A DNA stretch of 64,000 nucleotides from an uncultured Lachnospiraceae bacterium (GCA_910586615.1 CAJUJP010000017.1:1-64000), one strand, 5' to 3'; numbered from the stretch's first letter, positions 20,301 to 27,149 are shown. Notes: a model not told the origin generated them from the sequence alone. Made by a program: numbers and translations.

Positions 20301-21470
20301 CACGGGTACACTTATTCTTTGATCAGTGCAAAGGATCAGAAGGTATTGATTGATGAAGGAACCACCTCAAAATACCAATACACCAAGTGGAATATGACAT
20401 CGGACAATTATCACAGATATCCGGAGATTGTATTTGAGAACAAATACACAAATATACGGTTCGATGCCAGTCATTTCTGGGAGAATTACGATGGTGTTGA
20501 AGAGGATCCTGCCAGATACGGTGAATTGGAGAAGGTGAACAACGGAGAGGTATGGAATGTTCATGCGACACAGGTTAACAAGGGACAGATCACGGAGTAT
20601 CCGTACAAGTTAAAGGAGGAATTTGAAGTGGCCCTGACCCATGCGCAGTATTATGAACTGGACTATACTGCAGATGATGACGGTGACGGGCAGAGTGATC
20701 TGGTAGTATGGTATTGCCTCGGCAAAAGAACTTCGCCTACAGGACATTCTGACTGGGTGGATACGATCTATTCCCAGTCGCCCAACGATGTGCGCAACAA
20801 CTACTATATCTATAACAAAGGAAATATCACATATACGGGTATGGGTCATGCCCGGAAAAATCAGAACGAAGAATGGTATACGTTTGAGGAGGCAAAACTT
20901 TTCATCAACACCATGATCGCATCCTATCAGGCAGGCATCAAGTCACCTCAGATTACGGTACTTAAGCAGGGCGTGCCGGAGTCAGAGGAACTGAAGCTGT
21001 TATACAGATATTATGACAACGGTGTTAAGAGTGACGGAAGCGATGGATTCTATCTGAGTGATGCGGCAGAAACAGAGGACTATGAAAAGTTATATTTCAC
21101 GGTGCAGGATATCAACTTCGTCAAGGGAACAAGAGCAATCGCAACCCATGTATACTATAAGGCTGACGGCGGCGCAGAGACCATCAATGTGGACGGAAAT
21201 GATATTTCCGTGAATCGTCTGGCAGACAGTATGTACAATGCCAAGGATGACAGCCCGGTAGACGCAAACAATCTGACCAGCGGCGGTGTGTACTATATCC
21301 GGGTGCCGAGGACGCTCATGAAGCAGTGCGGAGAAGGAGACGGGCTTGAGTTCTACTTTGAGGCACAGAGCACCATCACTACCAATACAACAAATGCCAA
21401 CGTGTACATCACGGATAAGGTATATGCAAAATTGCAGGTTCTTCAGGCTTACCTGTTTAACCTTGAGTAA
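14343..21470 (+). CDS. Giant secreted DUF5057-type protein of the pilus operon, candidate pilus-tip adhesin
   Basis: A 2375-residue protein with a Sec signal peptide (residues 1 to about 43, ending EVEAAD). The region after it (ILEIVPD) and the C-terminal half resemble the DUF5057 family of Firmicutes surface proteins. Two acidic low-complexity tracts (about 260-632 and 770-1127) interrupt it. Residues about 1484-1576 look like a pair of betagamma-crystallin Greek keys (VTVFAESEYKG, then DISSVKV and LTVFDGDEFTG). Calcium-type loops occur at D1405-D1409, at D1687-E1698 (EF-hand-like) and at D2111-D2119 (DxDxDxxxD). No LPXTG motif, C-terminal membrane helix or repeat anchor is visible. ATG 14343 follows AGGAAG; an upstream in-frame GTG at 14304 is less likely. 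It lies between the minor pilins and pilB, so attachment through the pilus is a reasonable inference. Confidence 0.85.
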   Translation: MKRTMNHKNKFNRKRFAAAAVAGLSAAAVVITAVFSRPMEVEAADTLLGIEKLRARYKASGSEFTILEIVPDRAAAEIGFLVDGYEPVLSEWNEEEMTWTSWQNTLCSLPTAARRKEFVEKKKAELREYYAEQGIKKNFPVEISEEEYEESSEKAEGFQKLVSDGDKSEGWFVKGSADGEQDKYQLSFKYRGKYDLDDYPIDPDLLYYTVSSSMKIDSDVAGGIEDDRFVYKKEKDAFVCLGTWAEIREKALSSILNDTAEEEVDKDKDDSDDSSNTEDEKDDDDSSGSDHEGSNGDGSDDEESNGGGDGSDDEDGNGNGGGSGNEGSNGDGNGSGNEDGNGNSGGSGNEGSNGDGNGSGNEDGNGNGGGSGNEDGNGDGSGTGNEGSNGGDNSEGTASGNVNEDSGSDGEGNGSNTGGSNSSNNGNNSGNTGGSANGSAESASIAGAAKAVVFAAADFRQGKWFRLVADNEPGSDNGTASGGQQGSGDDANAGGKPGADNDVSVGGTGDDGTKPGDNPDSDSSTKPGDNAGSDDSQNSGDNTGTDDNTGSGNGTDSDNDPNPDDGSGSGDHEDSDDSTGSDDETDSDTDTDDELNPDDPDGDDTDDTDGDDKADQPGADDPIDDEDEEENKKDVFASEQVSAYYLVAFEKVTDYSQLTEKDSIYTVDAMVLSDNGEYVFVEWGGTDESQTRQVYTFPGKEIWCKNAFKSNEWFRKYVINMDKKDYADFKIKVLTYTPQELNEMEQLPNFQFLYLNSGLRATGIWSGGSSDSGEDEDKTDDRKSNNKRNPGDGKGDEEDEENETGDGDKKDDKDNENGDGEDDNTDDTTGSGDNGKGDDTDDTTGGGDDGKGDGTDDTTGSGDDGKGGDADETTGSGDDSKGDSTDDASGGDDTGKDDNTDDTSGGVEDGKDDGTGDTAGGKGDNTDNSTGNGGSGQDDNTGDSAGSGGAGRQPVSSVLRQSGWNMLVADSITGSDSDNNQSPAAGDSSNQTQSPATGDNSGQNQDSSAGGGSDNNQSPATGNDSDGNNNPATDDDSDASLSPSTGNNSDEDQGSSAGGDSDGNQSPTADDDSLPEIPPAAEDGADQGQDAEDGSDSGSDPDAGDHTGDISGNDPGDISGNDVGNKEVKKYSAQDNDLSADLLKYFFDKTIAGAMPCLVDGSILYVKDDSGSIVVNEELENTNIFRLSAMLCQDNLSEWYESHRNNYNKLTTEQLMKGIVDDADRNFVEEQVYCRFGNDSIINDQFYSPTIYQDGGEIEPGFQCVLDEIKLDNLYRESDTSGNYKPLSTSISQAKAVRHILNYRDRRKVETKKEIRVLEIQPAMADEPELSLDQIKAWAPGVEKADITVMTTAEFIGKIEKLNETYDLIYIGTSKDHLNMRYWTDNNYIGKPDEKHVAAGTVFNDADMDGLIYYNIGDLRVVNLPMAGLLTTEYRNGNRNDWTWFYNYVRYGGNDISKEKKNALLSFLDGSYPVIIADDFLEQPVTVFAESEYKGARVNLTEGEYTSKQLAALGVKRLDISSVKVKEGYRLTVFDGDEFTGNRETFTKDVPDFTKQVNGAGNWDNKTLSLIIEREENASPDRAIDEDHIDNCTYLYEFVTKAMKDKYLNFYAKGDIADNSELFKFYLNRPKVSLTNTAVGGEAEEGSDIYYINPDVNGRYKLQYAFNIKNEGTASYNTKYRCKLYIDVNSDGKFSKQEEVEDITITQGGNLVSAEELYADTGYLLTRDVPTGYKGLLPWRVEITQADNPNIYTSLNGYTKLNGMDKEVLKICQINKNGDDVINLNYEVNTKGRHFNTLVYGGQYDGADYSGIADEFDLDITTINIDEFERNYYANNDYLKDFNMLILGFSDMYGDFSGNAESGPMGAIVDFINSGKSVLLGHDTTSFFNSPDLGQGPQAMKGYPWRNNATPLGNKSDWYYTRNAATLNKYVRPLVGMDRYGILSSEILQRGNILRQGTNDYDTVVNSDKDVAYKPKSGKKETVPEVHGYTYSLISAKDQKVLIDEGTTSKYQYTKWNMTSDNYHRYPEIVFENKYTNIRFDASHFWENYDGVEEDPARYGELEKVNNGEVWNVHATQVNKGQITEYPYKLKEEFEVALTHAQYYELDYTADDDGDGQSDLVVWYCLGKRTSPTGHSDWVDTIYSQSPNDVRNNYYIYNKGNITYTGMGHARKNQNEEWYTFEEAKLFINTMIASYQAGIKSPQITVLKQGVPESEELKLLYRYYDNGVKSDGSDGFYLSDAAETEDYEKLYFTVQDINFVKGTRAIATHVYYKADGGAETINVDGNDISVNRLADSMYNAKDDSPVDANNLTSGGVYYIRVPRTLMKQCGEGDGLEFYFEAQSTITTNTTNANVYITDKVYAKLQVLQAYLFNLE
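15306..15521 (+). repeat. 72-bp tandem repeat in the DUF5057-type gene
   Basis: Three 72-bp units begin with GGATCCGGTAATGAA at 15306, 15378 and 15450. The first two are almost identical in DNA; the third is diverged. Each encodes 24 residues made of two related 12-residue halves (GSGNEGSNGDGN and GSGNEDGNGNSG). The near identity suggests recent duplication by slippage. Confidence 0.85.
16815..17195 (+). repeat. 45-bp degenerate tandem repeat in the DUF5057-type gene
   Basis: Units of 15 residues (type TDDTTGSGDDGKGDG) start at 16815, 16860, 16905, 16950, 16995 and 17040. A shortened unit at 17085 and further units at 17118 and 17163 follow. The block is Asp/Gly/Thr-rich, hydrophilic and probably disordered. 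Confidence 0.8.
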
Positions 21471-21897
21471 ATGTAGTGAAAGATTGATCATGAAAGTTTT
21501 CAATTACGGAATTTGTGTCTGCGTATTACCGGCCATAAACTTGGCATATGCAGAAAAAAGCGCAGAAATGGAGTAAAGCATGTTTTAACGTGAAAGCCTT
21601 CCATGACAGACAGAGTAAAAAGTTTGGGGTGGAAGGCTTGAAACGTCAACCGGGGAAAGAACCAATATGTAAAGGCAAGGAATAACAACCGGGGAAAGAA
21701 CCAACATGTAAAGGCAAGGTGTAACAACCGGGGAAGAATCTGATATGTAAGGTTCGGAACAGTAGCCTGGGAAGGAATCGGTATGCAGAAACTGGAAGCG
21801 TTCAGTGGAAAGATTCGGCATGTTAGACCAGAAGCATCAAATGGAAAAGAGTCCGGCAGTAATGTTATAAAACAATAAACAACAGGGGTAAAAGGGC
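21471..21897 (+). other. Intergenic region between the DUF5057-type gene and pilB
   Basis: 427 bases with no convincing gene. Short frames on both strands are kept open by a 39-bp repeat at 21647-21800. In one + frame the repeat contains a stop in two units, and no frame has a good ribosome binding site with a recognisable product. The end carries the pilB ribosome binding region (GGGGTAAAAGGG). Confidence 0.6.
21647..21800 (+). repeat. 39-bp degenerate direct repeat upstream of pilB
   Basis: Units start at CAACCGGGGAAAGAACCA (21647 and 21686), at 21725, and in a weaker form near 21763, spaced 39, 39 and 38 bases apart. The first two differ at only a few positions. A 39-base period equals 13 codons, so the block may be the remains of a coding repeat, although no frame is open through it together with flanking gene sequence. 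Confidence 0.75.
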
Positions 21898-23592
21898 ATG
21901 GATTTTAACAGGAAGAAAATACGTCTTGGAGATGTACTTGTAGAAAGAGGTGTCATTACACAGGAGCAGCTTGAGCAGGGACTGCAGTTACAGAAGGGCA
22001 GCGGCCGCAAGCTGGGTGAAACACTGATTGACGAGGGATTTACGACAGAGGAGGCAATCGGCAGAGCGCTCAGCAACCAGCTGGGCTATGATATGATCGA
22101 CCTGCAGAATGTGGCGATCCCGGAGGACGTTCTCGGACTCGTGCCGGGTAATGTACTGGAACGTTACAAAGTGCTGCCTTTTGAGTATGCATCGGATAAC
22201 ATGAATGTAATTCGTGTGGCTATGGCTGATCCCATGGATATGGCGGCAATGGATGATATTGCGATCATCACGAACCTGCAGGTGGAGCCGGTGATTTCCA
22301 CCACGAGAAGCATTATGCTGGCTCTGGATAAATATTTCGGCAATGTGGAGGTCAACTCTGCGCTGGAAGAATATACGAGAGAAAAAGAGAGCCAGATGGC
22401 CGAGCAGGAAGATATGTACAGCGAGGACGTAAACAATTCCCCGATTGTACAGCTTGTCAAGACAATGATCGAACAGGCGGTCAGACAGCGTGCTTCCGAT
22501 ATTCATATTGAGCCGATGGAACGTCAGGTACGTATCAGATACCGTATCGACGGTGCATTGTATGAAAAAGTGACCTACAGTATCAGACTGCTTCCGGCGA
22601 TGGTGGCCCGTATCAAGATTATCGGCGGAATGGATATTGCGGAAAAAAGAAAGCCTCAGGACGGACGTATCACACAGGTGGTGGACAGACAGGAGTTTGA
22701 TATCCGTGTTTCTGTTCTTCCCACGGTATACGGTGAGAAGGTGGTTATGCGTCTTACTTCCAAGAACGCGCTGACCAGAGAGAAGAGCCAGCTTGGTTTC
22801 AAACCGAGAGAGCTTAAGAAATTTGACCATATACTGCAGAATCCACATGGGATCCTGTTGGTTACGGGGCCTACCGGAAGCGGTAAGTCAACAACGCTTT
22901 ATACGGCACTCAGCGAATTGAACAGAGAAGACGTGAATATCATCACGGTAGAAGATCCGGTGGAGGCAAATATTGACGGAATCAATCAGGTGCAGGTCAA
23001 CAATAAGGCGGAACTGACTTTTGCCAGCGCGCTGCGTTCTATTCTGCGACAGGATCCCGATATTATCATGATCGGTGAGATCCGTGACCAGGAGACGGCG
23101 TCTATTGCAGTGCAGGCGTCTATCACGGGGCATTTGGTGGTATCTACTCTGCATACCAATTCTGCGGCGGGCACGATCACCCGTCTGATGGATATGGGGA
23201 TAGAGCCTTATCTGATTGCAGATTCTACGGTGGGTGTTATCGCACAGCGTCTTGTACGCCGGCTCTGCCCGGAGTGCAAGCGGGCGAAGAAACCGGATGC
23301 GGAGGAAAGAGAGATGCTTGCTCTGGCACCGGATGCGGATGTCACGATCTATGAGCCATGCGGCTGTTCCAAATGTGACGGGACAGGGTTTAAGGGCAGA
23401 ATCGGTGTTTATGAAATCATGGAGATCTCACAGGGCCTGAAGAGCATTATCAGCAAGAATGGTGACGCAGAAGCCATCAAGGAAAAGGCGCTGGAAGAAG
23501 GCATGAGTACACTGCGCATGTGTGCGACGGAATATGTGCTGGAAGGAATTACCTCTGTCAATGAGATGATGAAGGTTTCCTTTGATTTATAA
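21898..23592 (+). CDS. pilB: Type IV pilus assembly ATPase PilB (GspE family)
   Basis: Hexameric ATPase that drives pilus extension from the cytoplasm. The 564 residues include an N-terminal MshEN-type domain (LGDVLVERGVITQEQLEQG, about 9-70, and following), the Walker A motif GPTGSGKST with K330, a Walker B-like DPDIIMIGEIRD near 386, and a zinc-binding CxxC pair typical of GspE/PilB (CPECKR and CGCSKC, about 457-500). MshEN domains bind c-di-GMP in some homologues, but I cannot confirm the binding residues here. It is the last gene of the pilus operon, followed 14 bases later by a terminator. It is the only pilus ATPase in the window. Confidence 0.96.
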   Translation: MDFNRKKIRLGDVLVERGVITQEQLEQGLQLQKGSGRKLGETLIDEGFTTEEAIGRALSNQLGYDMIDLQNVAIPEDVLGLVPGNVLERYKVLPFEYASDNMNVIRVAMADPMDMAAMDDIAIITNLQVEPVISTTRSIMLALDKYFGNVEVNSALEEYTREKESQMAEQEDMYSEDVNNSPIVQLVKTMIEQAVRQRASDIHIEPMERQVRIRYRIDGALYEKVTYSIRLLPAMVARIKIIGGMDIAEKRKPQDGRITQVVDRQEFDIRVSVLPTVYGEKVVMRLTSKNALTREKSQLGFKPRELKKFDHILQNPHGILLVTGPTGSGKSTTLYTALSELNREDVNIITVEDPVEANIDGINQVQVNNKAELTFASALRSILRQDPDIIMIGEIRDQETASIAVQASITGHLVVSTLHTNSAAGTITRLMDMGIEPYLIADSTVGVIAQRLVRRLCPECKRAKKPDAEEREMLALAPDADVTIYEPCGCSKCDGTGFKGRIGVYEIMEISQGLKSIISKNGDAEAIKEKALEEGMSTLRMCATEYVLEGITSVNEMMKVSFDL

Positions 23593-23605
23593 CGAATAGA
23601 TGAGG

Positions 23606-23640
23606 AATACCTCTCTGCAAAACAGGCGGAGGGGTATTTT
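23606..23640 (+). terminator. Rho-independent terminator after pilB
   Basis: Arms 23606-23618 and 23626-23638 pair over 13 bp with two G-T wobbles around a 7-base loop, followed by a T-rich run. It closes the pilus operon and separates it from topA. Confidence 0.85.
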
Positions 23641-23688
23641 CTGTATTTTTTACAGATTCTTTTTCACATTTTTTTAACTTTTACCCTC

Positions 23689-23717
23689 TTGCCAGCATAA
23701 AGAATATAGTGTATAGT
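23689..23717 (+). promoter_or_regulatory. Sigma-A-type promoter of topA
   Basis: TTGCCA (23689-23694) and TATAGT (23712-23717) are 17 bases apart and lie 45 bases upstream of the topA start, just after the pilB terminator. Confidence 0.7.
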
Positions 23718-23762
23718 GGTTCACGTTGAAAGACCGAATGAGGAGAAACAGGGGAATATGCT

Positions 23763-25838
23763 ATGGCAAAATATCTGGTAATCGTGGAGTCACCTGCCAA
23801 GGTGAAGACGATCAAGAAATTTCTGGGCGCGAATTATGAGGTCGCAGCCAGTAACGGACATGTGCGGGATCTGCCGCGCAGCGTGCTGGGCATTGATGTG
23901 GATCATGATTTTGAACCCAGGTATATCACCATACGGGGAAAAGGAGATATTCTGGCAAATCTTCGCAAGGAAGTGAAGAAGGCCGAGAAAGTGTATCTCG
24001 CAACGGACCCTGACCGCGAAGGAGAAGCCATTTCGTGGCATCTGCTGGCGGCGCTGAAACTGGAAAATAAGAAAGTATACCGGATCACCTTTAACGAGAT
24101 CACCAAGACGGCTGTGAAGGAATCCCTGAAACATGCCAGAGAGATCAATATGGATCTGGTGGACGCGCAGCAGGCCAGACGGTGTCTGGACCGTATGGTG
24201 GGATACAAGATTTCACCGGTTCTGTGGGCCAAGGTAAAGAGAGGCCTCAGTGCAGGACGGGTACAGTCTGTTGCGCTGCGCATCATCTGTGACAGGGAAG
24301 AAGAGATCAATGCTTTTATTCCGGAAGAGTATTGGACTCTGGATGCTTCTTTTAAGGTAGAAGGTGAGAAGAAACCGTTGTCAGCCAAATATTACGGGAC
24401 AGTGGACGAGAAGAAGACCATCGCGTCAGCGCAGGAACTTCAGAAGATCAGGAAACTGCTGGAAGGCGCAGAATATCAGGTGAGCAGTGTGAAGAACGGT
24501 GAGCGTGTCAAGAAAGCGCCGCTGCCGTTTACGACTTCCACGCTCCAACAGGAAGCCAGCAAGGTGCTGAATTTTTCCACCCAGAAGACCATGCGTCTGG
24601 CACAGCAGTTATATGAGGGTATTGATATTAAAGGAAACGGAACGGTGGGTGTCATCACTTATCTGCGTACAGATTCCACCAGAGTGTCAGAGGAGGCGGA
24701 AGCGGCGGCAAAGGTGTTTGTCACGGAGCGTTATGGTGAAGAGTACGCGGCGGGCACGGAACAGGAGCGCAAGAGCACGCAGAAGATTCAGGATGCCCAT
24801 GAGGCGATCCGGCCTACCGATATTGGAAGAACGCCTGTGGAACTTAAGGAATCCCTGTCCAGAGATCAGTTCCGGCTTTATCAGCTGATCTGGAAAAGGT
24901 TTGTGGCAAGCCGCATGGCACCGGCGGTATACGAGACGACATCGGTGAAGATTGATGCGGCGGGGCAGCGTTTTACGGTGGCTGCTTCCAAGGTGAAGTT
25001 TGACGGGTTTATGAGTGTCTATACCGAGGAAGATGAAAAAGAAGAGAATAACACCCTTATGAAAGGGATCACACGTGATACGAAATTATCTCTGCTGGGA
25101 CTGGAAGAGAAACAGCATTTTACCCAGCCGGCGCCTCACTATACGGAGGCTTCGCTGGTGCGGGCCATGGAGGAACTGGGAATCGGACGCCCCAGTACTT
25201 ATGCGCCTACCATCACCACAATTCTTGCCAGAAGATATATTGTCAAGGAGAACAAGAACCTTTATGTGACGGAACTTGGTGAAGTGGTCAATAACATGAT
25301 GAAGGAGGCATTTCCCTCCATCGTGGATGTGAATTTTACCGCCACAATGGAAGCACTCTTAGACGGTGTGGAAGAGGGGAGTGTGAAGTGGAAGACTGTG
25401 GTGGCGAACTTCTATCCGGATCTGTCGGAGGCTGTGGAGAAGGCGGAGAAGGAACTGGATGAGGTGGAGATCGCGGATGAATTGTCGGATGAGTTCTGCG
25501 ATGTCTGCGGCAGGCAGATGGTCATCAAATATGGTCCTCACGGCAGATTCCTGGCTTGTCCCGGTTTTCCGGAGTGCCGCAATACGAAGCCTTATTTCGA
25601 GAAGATCGGCGTGGCCTGTCCCAAATGCGGCAAGGATATTGTGCTGAAGAAGACAAAAAAGGGCAGAAAATATTACGGGTGCATCGAAAATCCGGAATGC
25701 GATTTTATGGTCTGGCAGAAGCCTGTTGCGGATAAATGTGACAGATGCGGTTCTATCCTTCTGCAAAAGGGCAGCAAGCTGGTTTGCTCTGACGAGAACT
25801 GCGGTTTTGTCAAAGATGCGGTAAAGGCGGAAACGTGA
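23763..25838 (+). CDS. topA: DNA topoisomerase I
   Basis: Type IA topoisomerase that relaxes negative supercoils. The N-terminus is a Toprim domain (YLVIVESPAKVKTI, then the acidic DPDREGEA motif). The catalytic tyrosine is Y300 in the TYLRTDSTRVS motif. Three C-terminal zinc-finger-like modules (about 579-690) are visible as CDVC, CPKC and CDRC, each with a second cysteine pair. The 691 residues match the bacterial enzyme. It has its own promoter and precedes codY, the same relative order as in B. subtilis, where other genes lie between them. Confidence 0.98.
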   Translation: MAKYLVIVESPAKVKTIKKFLGANYEVAASNGHVRDLPRSVLGIDVDHDFEPRYITIRGKGDILANLRKEVKKAEKVYLATDPDREGEAISWHLLAALKLENKKVYRITFNEITKTAVKESLKHAREINMDLVDAQQARRCLDRMVGYKISPVLWAKVKRGLSAGRVQSVALRIICDREEEINAFIPEEYWTLDASFKVEGEKKPLSAKYYGTVDEKKTIASAQELQKIRKLLEGAEYQVSSVKNGERVKKAPLPFTTSTLQQEASKVLNFSTQKTMRLAQQLYEGIDIKGNGTVGVITYLRTDSTRVSEEAEAAAKVFVTERYGEEYAAGTEQERKSTQKIQDAHEAIRPTDIGRTPVELKESLSRDQFRLYQLIWKRFVASRMAPAVYETTSVKIDAAGQRFTVAASKVKFDGFMSVYTEEDEKEENNTLMKGITRDTKLSLLGLEEKQHFTQPAPHYTEASLVRAMEELGIGRPSTYAPTITTILARRYIVKENKNLYVTELGEVVNNMMKEAFPSIVDVNFTATMEALLDGVEEGSVKWKTVVANFYPDLSEAVEKAEKELDEVEIADELSDEFCDVCGRQMVIKYGPHGRFLACPGFPECRNTKPYFEKIGVACPKCGKDIVLKKTKKGRKYYGCIENPECDFMVWQKPVADKCDRCGSILLQKGSKLVCSDENCGFVKDAVKAET

Positions 25839-25860
25839 CAGAAAAGTAAAATTATGGGCT

Positions 25861-25875
25861 GAATGTCAGAAAATT
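25861..25875 (+). promoter_or_regulatory. codY: CodY-box-like site upstream of codY
   Basis: GAATGTCAGAAAATT matches the 15-base CodY consensus AATTTTCWGAAAATT at 12 positions, including an unbroken TCAGAAAATT. It lies 22 bases after topA and about 55 bases upstream of the codY -35. Binding is inferred from the match only. Confidence 0.5.
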
Positions 25876-25913
25876 CTTTGAATCATATATAAATTGAGGA
25901 CAAACTGAATGAA

Positions 25914-25930
25914 ATGTATTGAAAATACAT
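25914..25930 (+). promoter_or_regulatory. codY: 17-bp palindrome touching the codY -35, possible operator
   Basis: ATGTATT and AATACAT form perfect 7-bp arms around GAA. The last base is the first base of the -35 hexamer. The sequence 25913-25927 also matches the CodY consensus at 11 of 15 positions, so it may be a second CodY site or the site of another regulator. Confidence 0.45.
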
Positions 25931-25958
25931 TGATAATGCTCAAATGTTGTGATAAAAT
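25930..25958 (+). promoter_or_regulatory. codY: Sigma-A-type promoter of codY
   Basis: TTGATA (25930-25935) and TAAAAT (25953-25958) are 17 bases apart. A TG at 25950-25951 gives an extended -10. It lies 67 bases upstream of the codY start. Confidence 0.7.
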
Positions 25959-26025
25959 CAACTTATATAGAATTGTGTAACTATTTGAAACTTTTACAAC
26001 AGCGTACAGTTAAGGAGCATGATTC

Positions 26026-26811
26026 ATGAGTAGCGTTCAGTTGCTGGATAAAACGAGGAAAATCGGAAAACTTCTGCATAATAATAATTCAGGAAAAGTG
26101 GTCTTTAATGATATCTGTGATGTGCTGAAGGATATCCTGATCTCCAATGTGCTTGTCATAAGCAGGAAGGGCAAGGTGCTGGGGATCGGAGACATGGATA
26201 GTGTGGAGTCCATCACGGAGCTGATTGTAGATCATGTGGGCGGCTTTATCGATCCAATGCTCAATGAGCGGCTTCTGGCGGTTTTGTCTACCAAGGAGAA
26301 TGTCAATCTGGAGACGCTGGGATTTGAGAGTATTGATACGAAGAAGTTTCGGGCAGTCATTACTCCTATCGAGATATCGGGAGAGCGGCTGGGGACACTT
26401 TTTCTTTATAAATGCAACGAGCAGTATGATATTGACGATATCATACTGTGCGAGTACGGCACTACGGTGGTAGGGCTGGAGATGCTCCGGGCGGTGAGCG
26501 AGGAGAATGCAGAAGAGAACCGTAAAATCGCGGTGGTGAAGTCTGCCATCAGCACCCTGTCCTTTTCGGAGATGGAAGCGATCACGCACATCTTTGATGA
26601 ACTCGGGGGCATGGAAGGCATCCTGGTGGCGAGCAAGATCGCGGATAAGGTGGGTATCACCCGTTCTGTGATCGTCAATGCACTGCGCAAGTTCGAGAGT
26701 GCAGGTGTCATCGAGTCCCGCTCTTCCGGCATGAAAGGTACTTATATCAAAGTGCTCAACGACGTGGTCTTTGATGAAGTGGAAAGACTGAAAGACCAGG
26801 GAAGATACTGA
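26026..26811 (+). CDS. codY: GTP-sensing global transcriptional repressor CodY
   Basis: Global regulator that senses branched-chain amino acids and GTP and represses starvation-response genes; in B. subtilis it also represses the fla/che operon. The 261 residues have the usual length, with an N-terminal GAF-type sensor domain (about 1-155) and a C-terminal winged helix containing the nearly invariant DNA-binding segments ASKIADKVGITRSVIVNALR and GMKGTYIKVLND. ATG 26026 follows AAGGAG. It is monocistronic in appearance, between its own promoter and a terminator, and sits immediately before the flagellar operon as in B. subtilis. Confidence 0.98.
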   Translation: MSSVQLLDKTRKIGKLLHNNNSGKVVFNDICDVLKDILISNVLVISRKGKVLGIGDMDSVESITELIVDHVGGFIDPMLNERLLAVLSTKENVNLETLGFESIDTKKFRAVITPIEISGERLGTLFLYKCNEQYDIDDIILCEYGTTVVGLEMLRAVSEENAEENRKIAVVKSAISTLSFSEMEAITHIFDELGGMEGILVASKIADKVGITRSVIVNALRKFESAGVIESRSSGMKGTYIKVLNDVVFDEVERLKDQGRY

Positions 26812-26816
26812 AATGT

Positions 26817-26864
26817 AAAAGGATTTACACAGCAGCATATAAGTGGTGTGTGAATCCTTTTTTT
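26817..26864 (+). terminator. Rho-independent terminator after codY
   Basis: Arms 26818-26831 and 26847-26860 pair over 14 bp with one G-T wobble around a 15-base loop, flanked by an A-run and a T-run. It begins just after the codY stop. Confidence 0.85.
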
Positions 26865-27107
26865 ATGGCATAGGAAATTCCACCGCTTATCCGAGTTTGC
26901 GAAGCGAATCTCGCAAAGTTAATTTGCGAAGCAAATTTACTTTTTTATGGTACAGGAAATTCCACCGCTTATCCGAGTTCGCGAAGCGAATCTCGCAAAG
27001 TTAATTTGCGAAGCAAATTACTTTTTTTATGGTATAGGTAGTTTTCCGCTTATTCGAGTTTGCGAAGCAAACTCGCAAAGTTATTTGCGAAGCAAATTAC
27101 TTTTTTT
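26858..27107 (+). repeat. Three tandem 82-bp repeats with GCGAAGC hairpins
   Basis: Three units of 82, 82 and 79 bases begin at the T-run before ATGG (26865, 26947 and 27029). Each carries two hairpins with the heptamer GCGAAGC at the tip. Hairpin A is at 26892-26913, 26974-26995 and 27055-27075; hairpin B is at 26918-26940, 27000-27021 and just before 27100, followed by a T-run. In unit 2 a base change in one arm of hairpin A restores a Watson-Crick pair, and unit 3 has a perfect 9-bp stem, so pairing seems to be maintained. The block fills most of the 400 bases between codY and flgB. Confidence 0.9.
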
Positions 27108-27149
27108 ATGACACACAATTGGGAATTTGTGAAAATGAATCGAAAAACC

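Noticed and set aside
21500..21821. Minus-strand frames rich in Phe/Leu/Trp over the 39-bp repeat
   Set aside because: They are short, lack translation signals and follow the repeat period; no recognisable product.
26858..27107. CRISPR-like array
   Set aside because: The units are adjacent 82-bp copies without unique spacers, and no cas genes are nearby.
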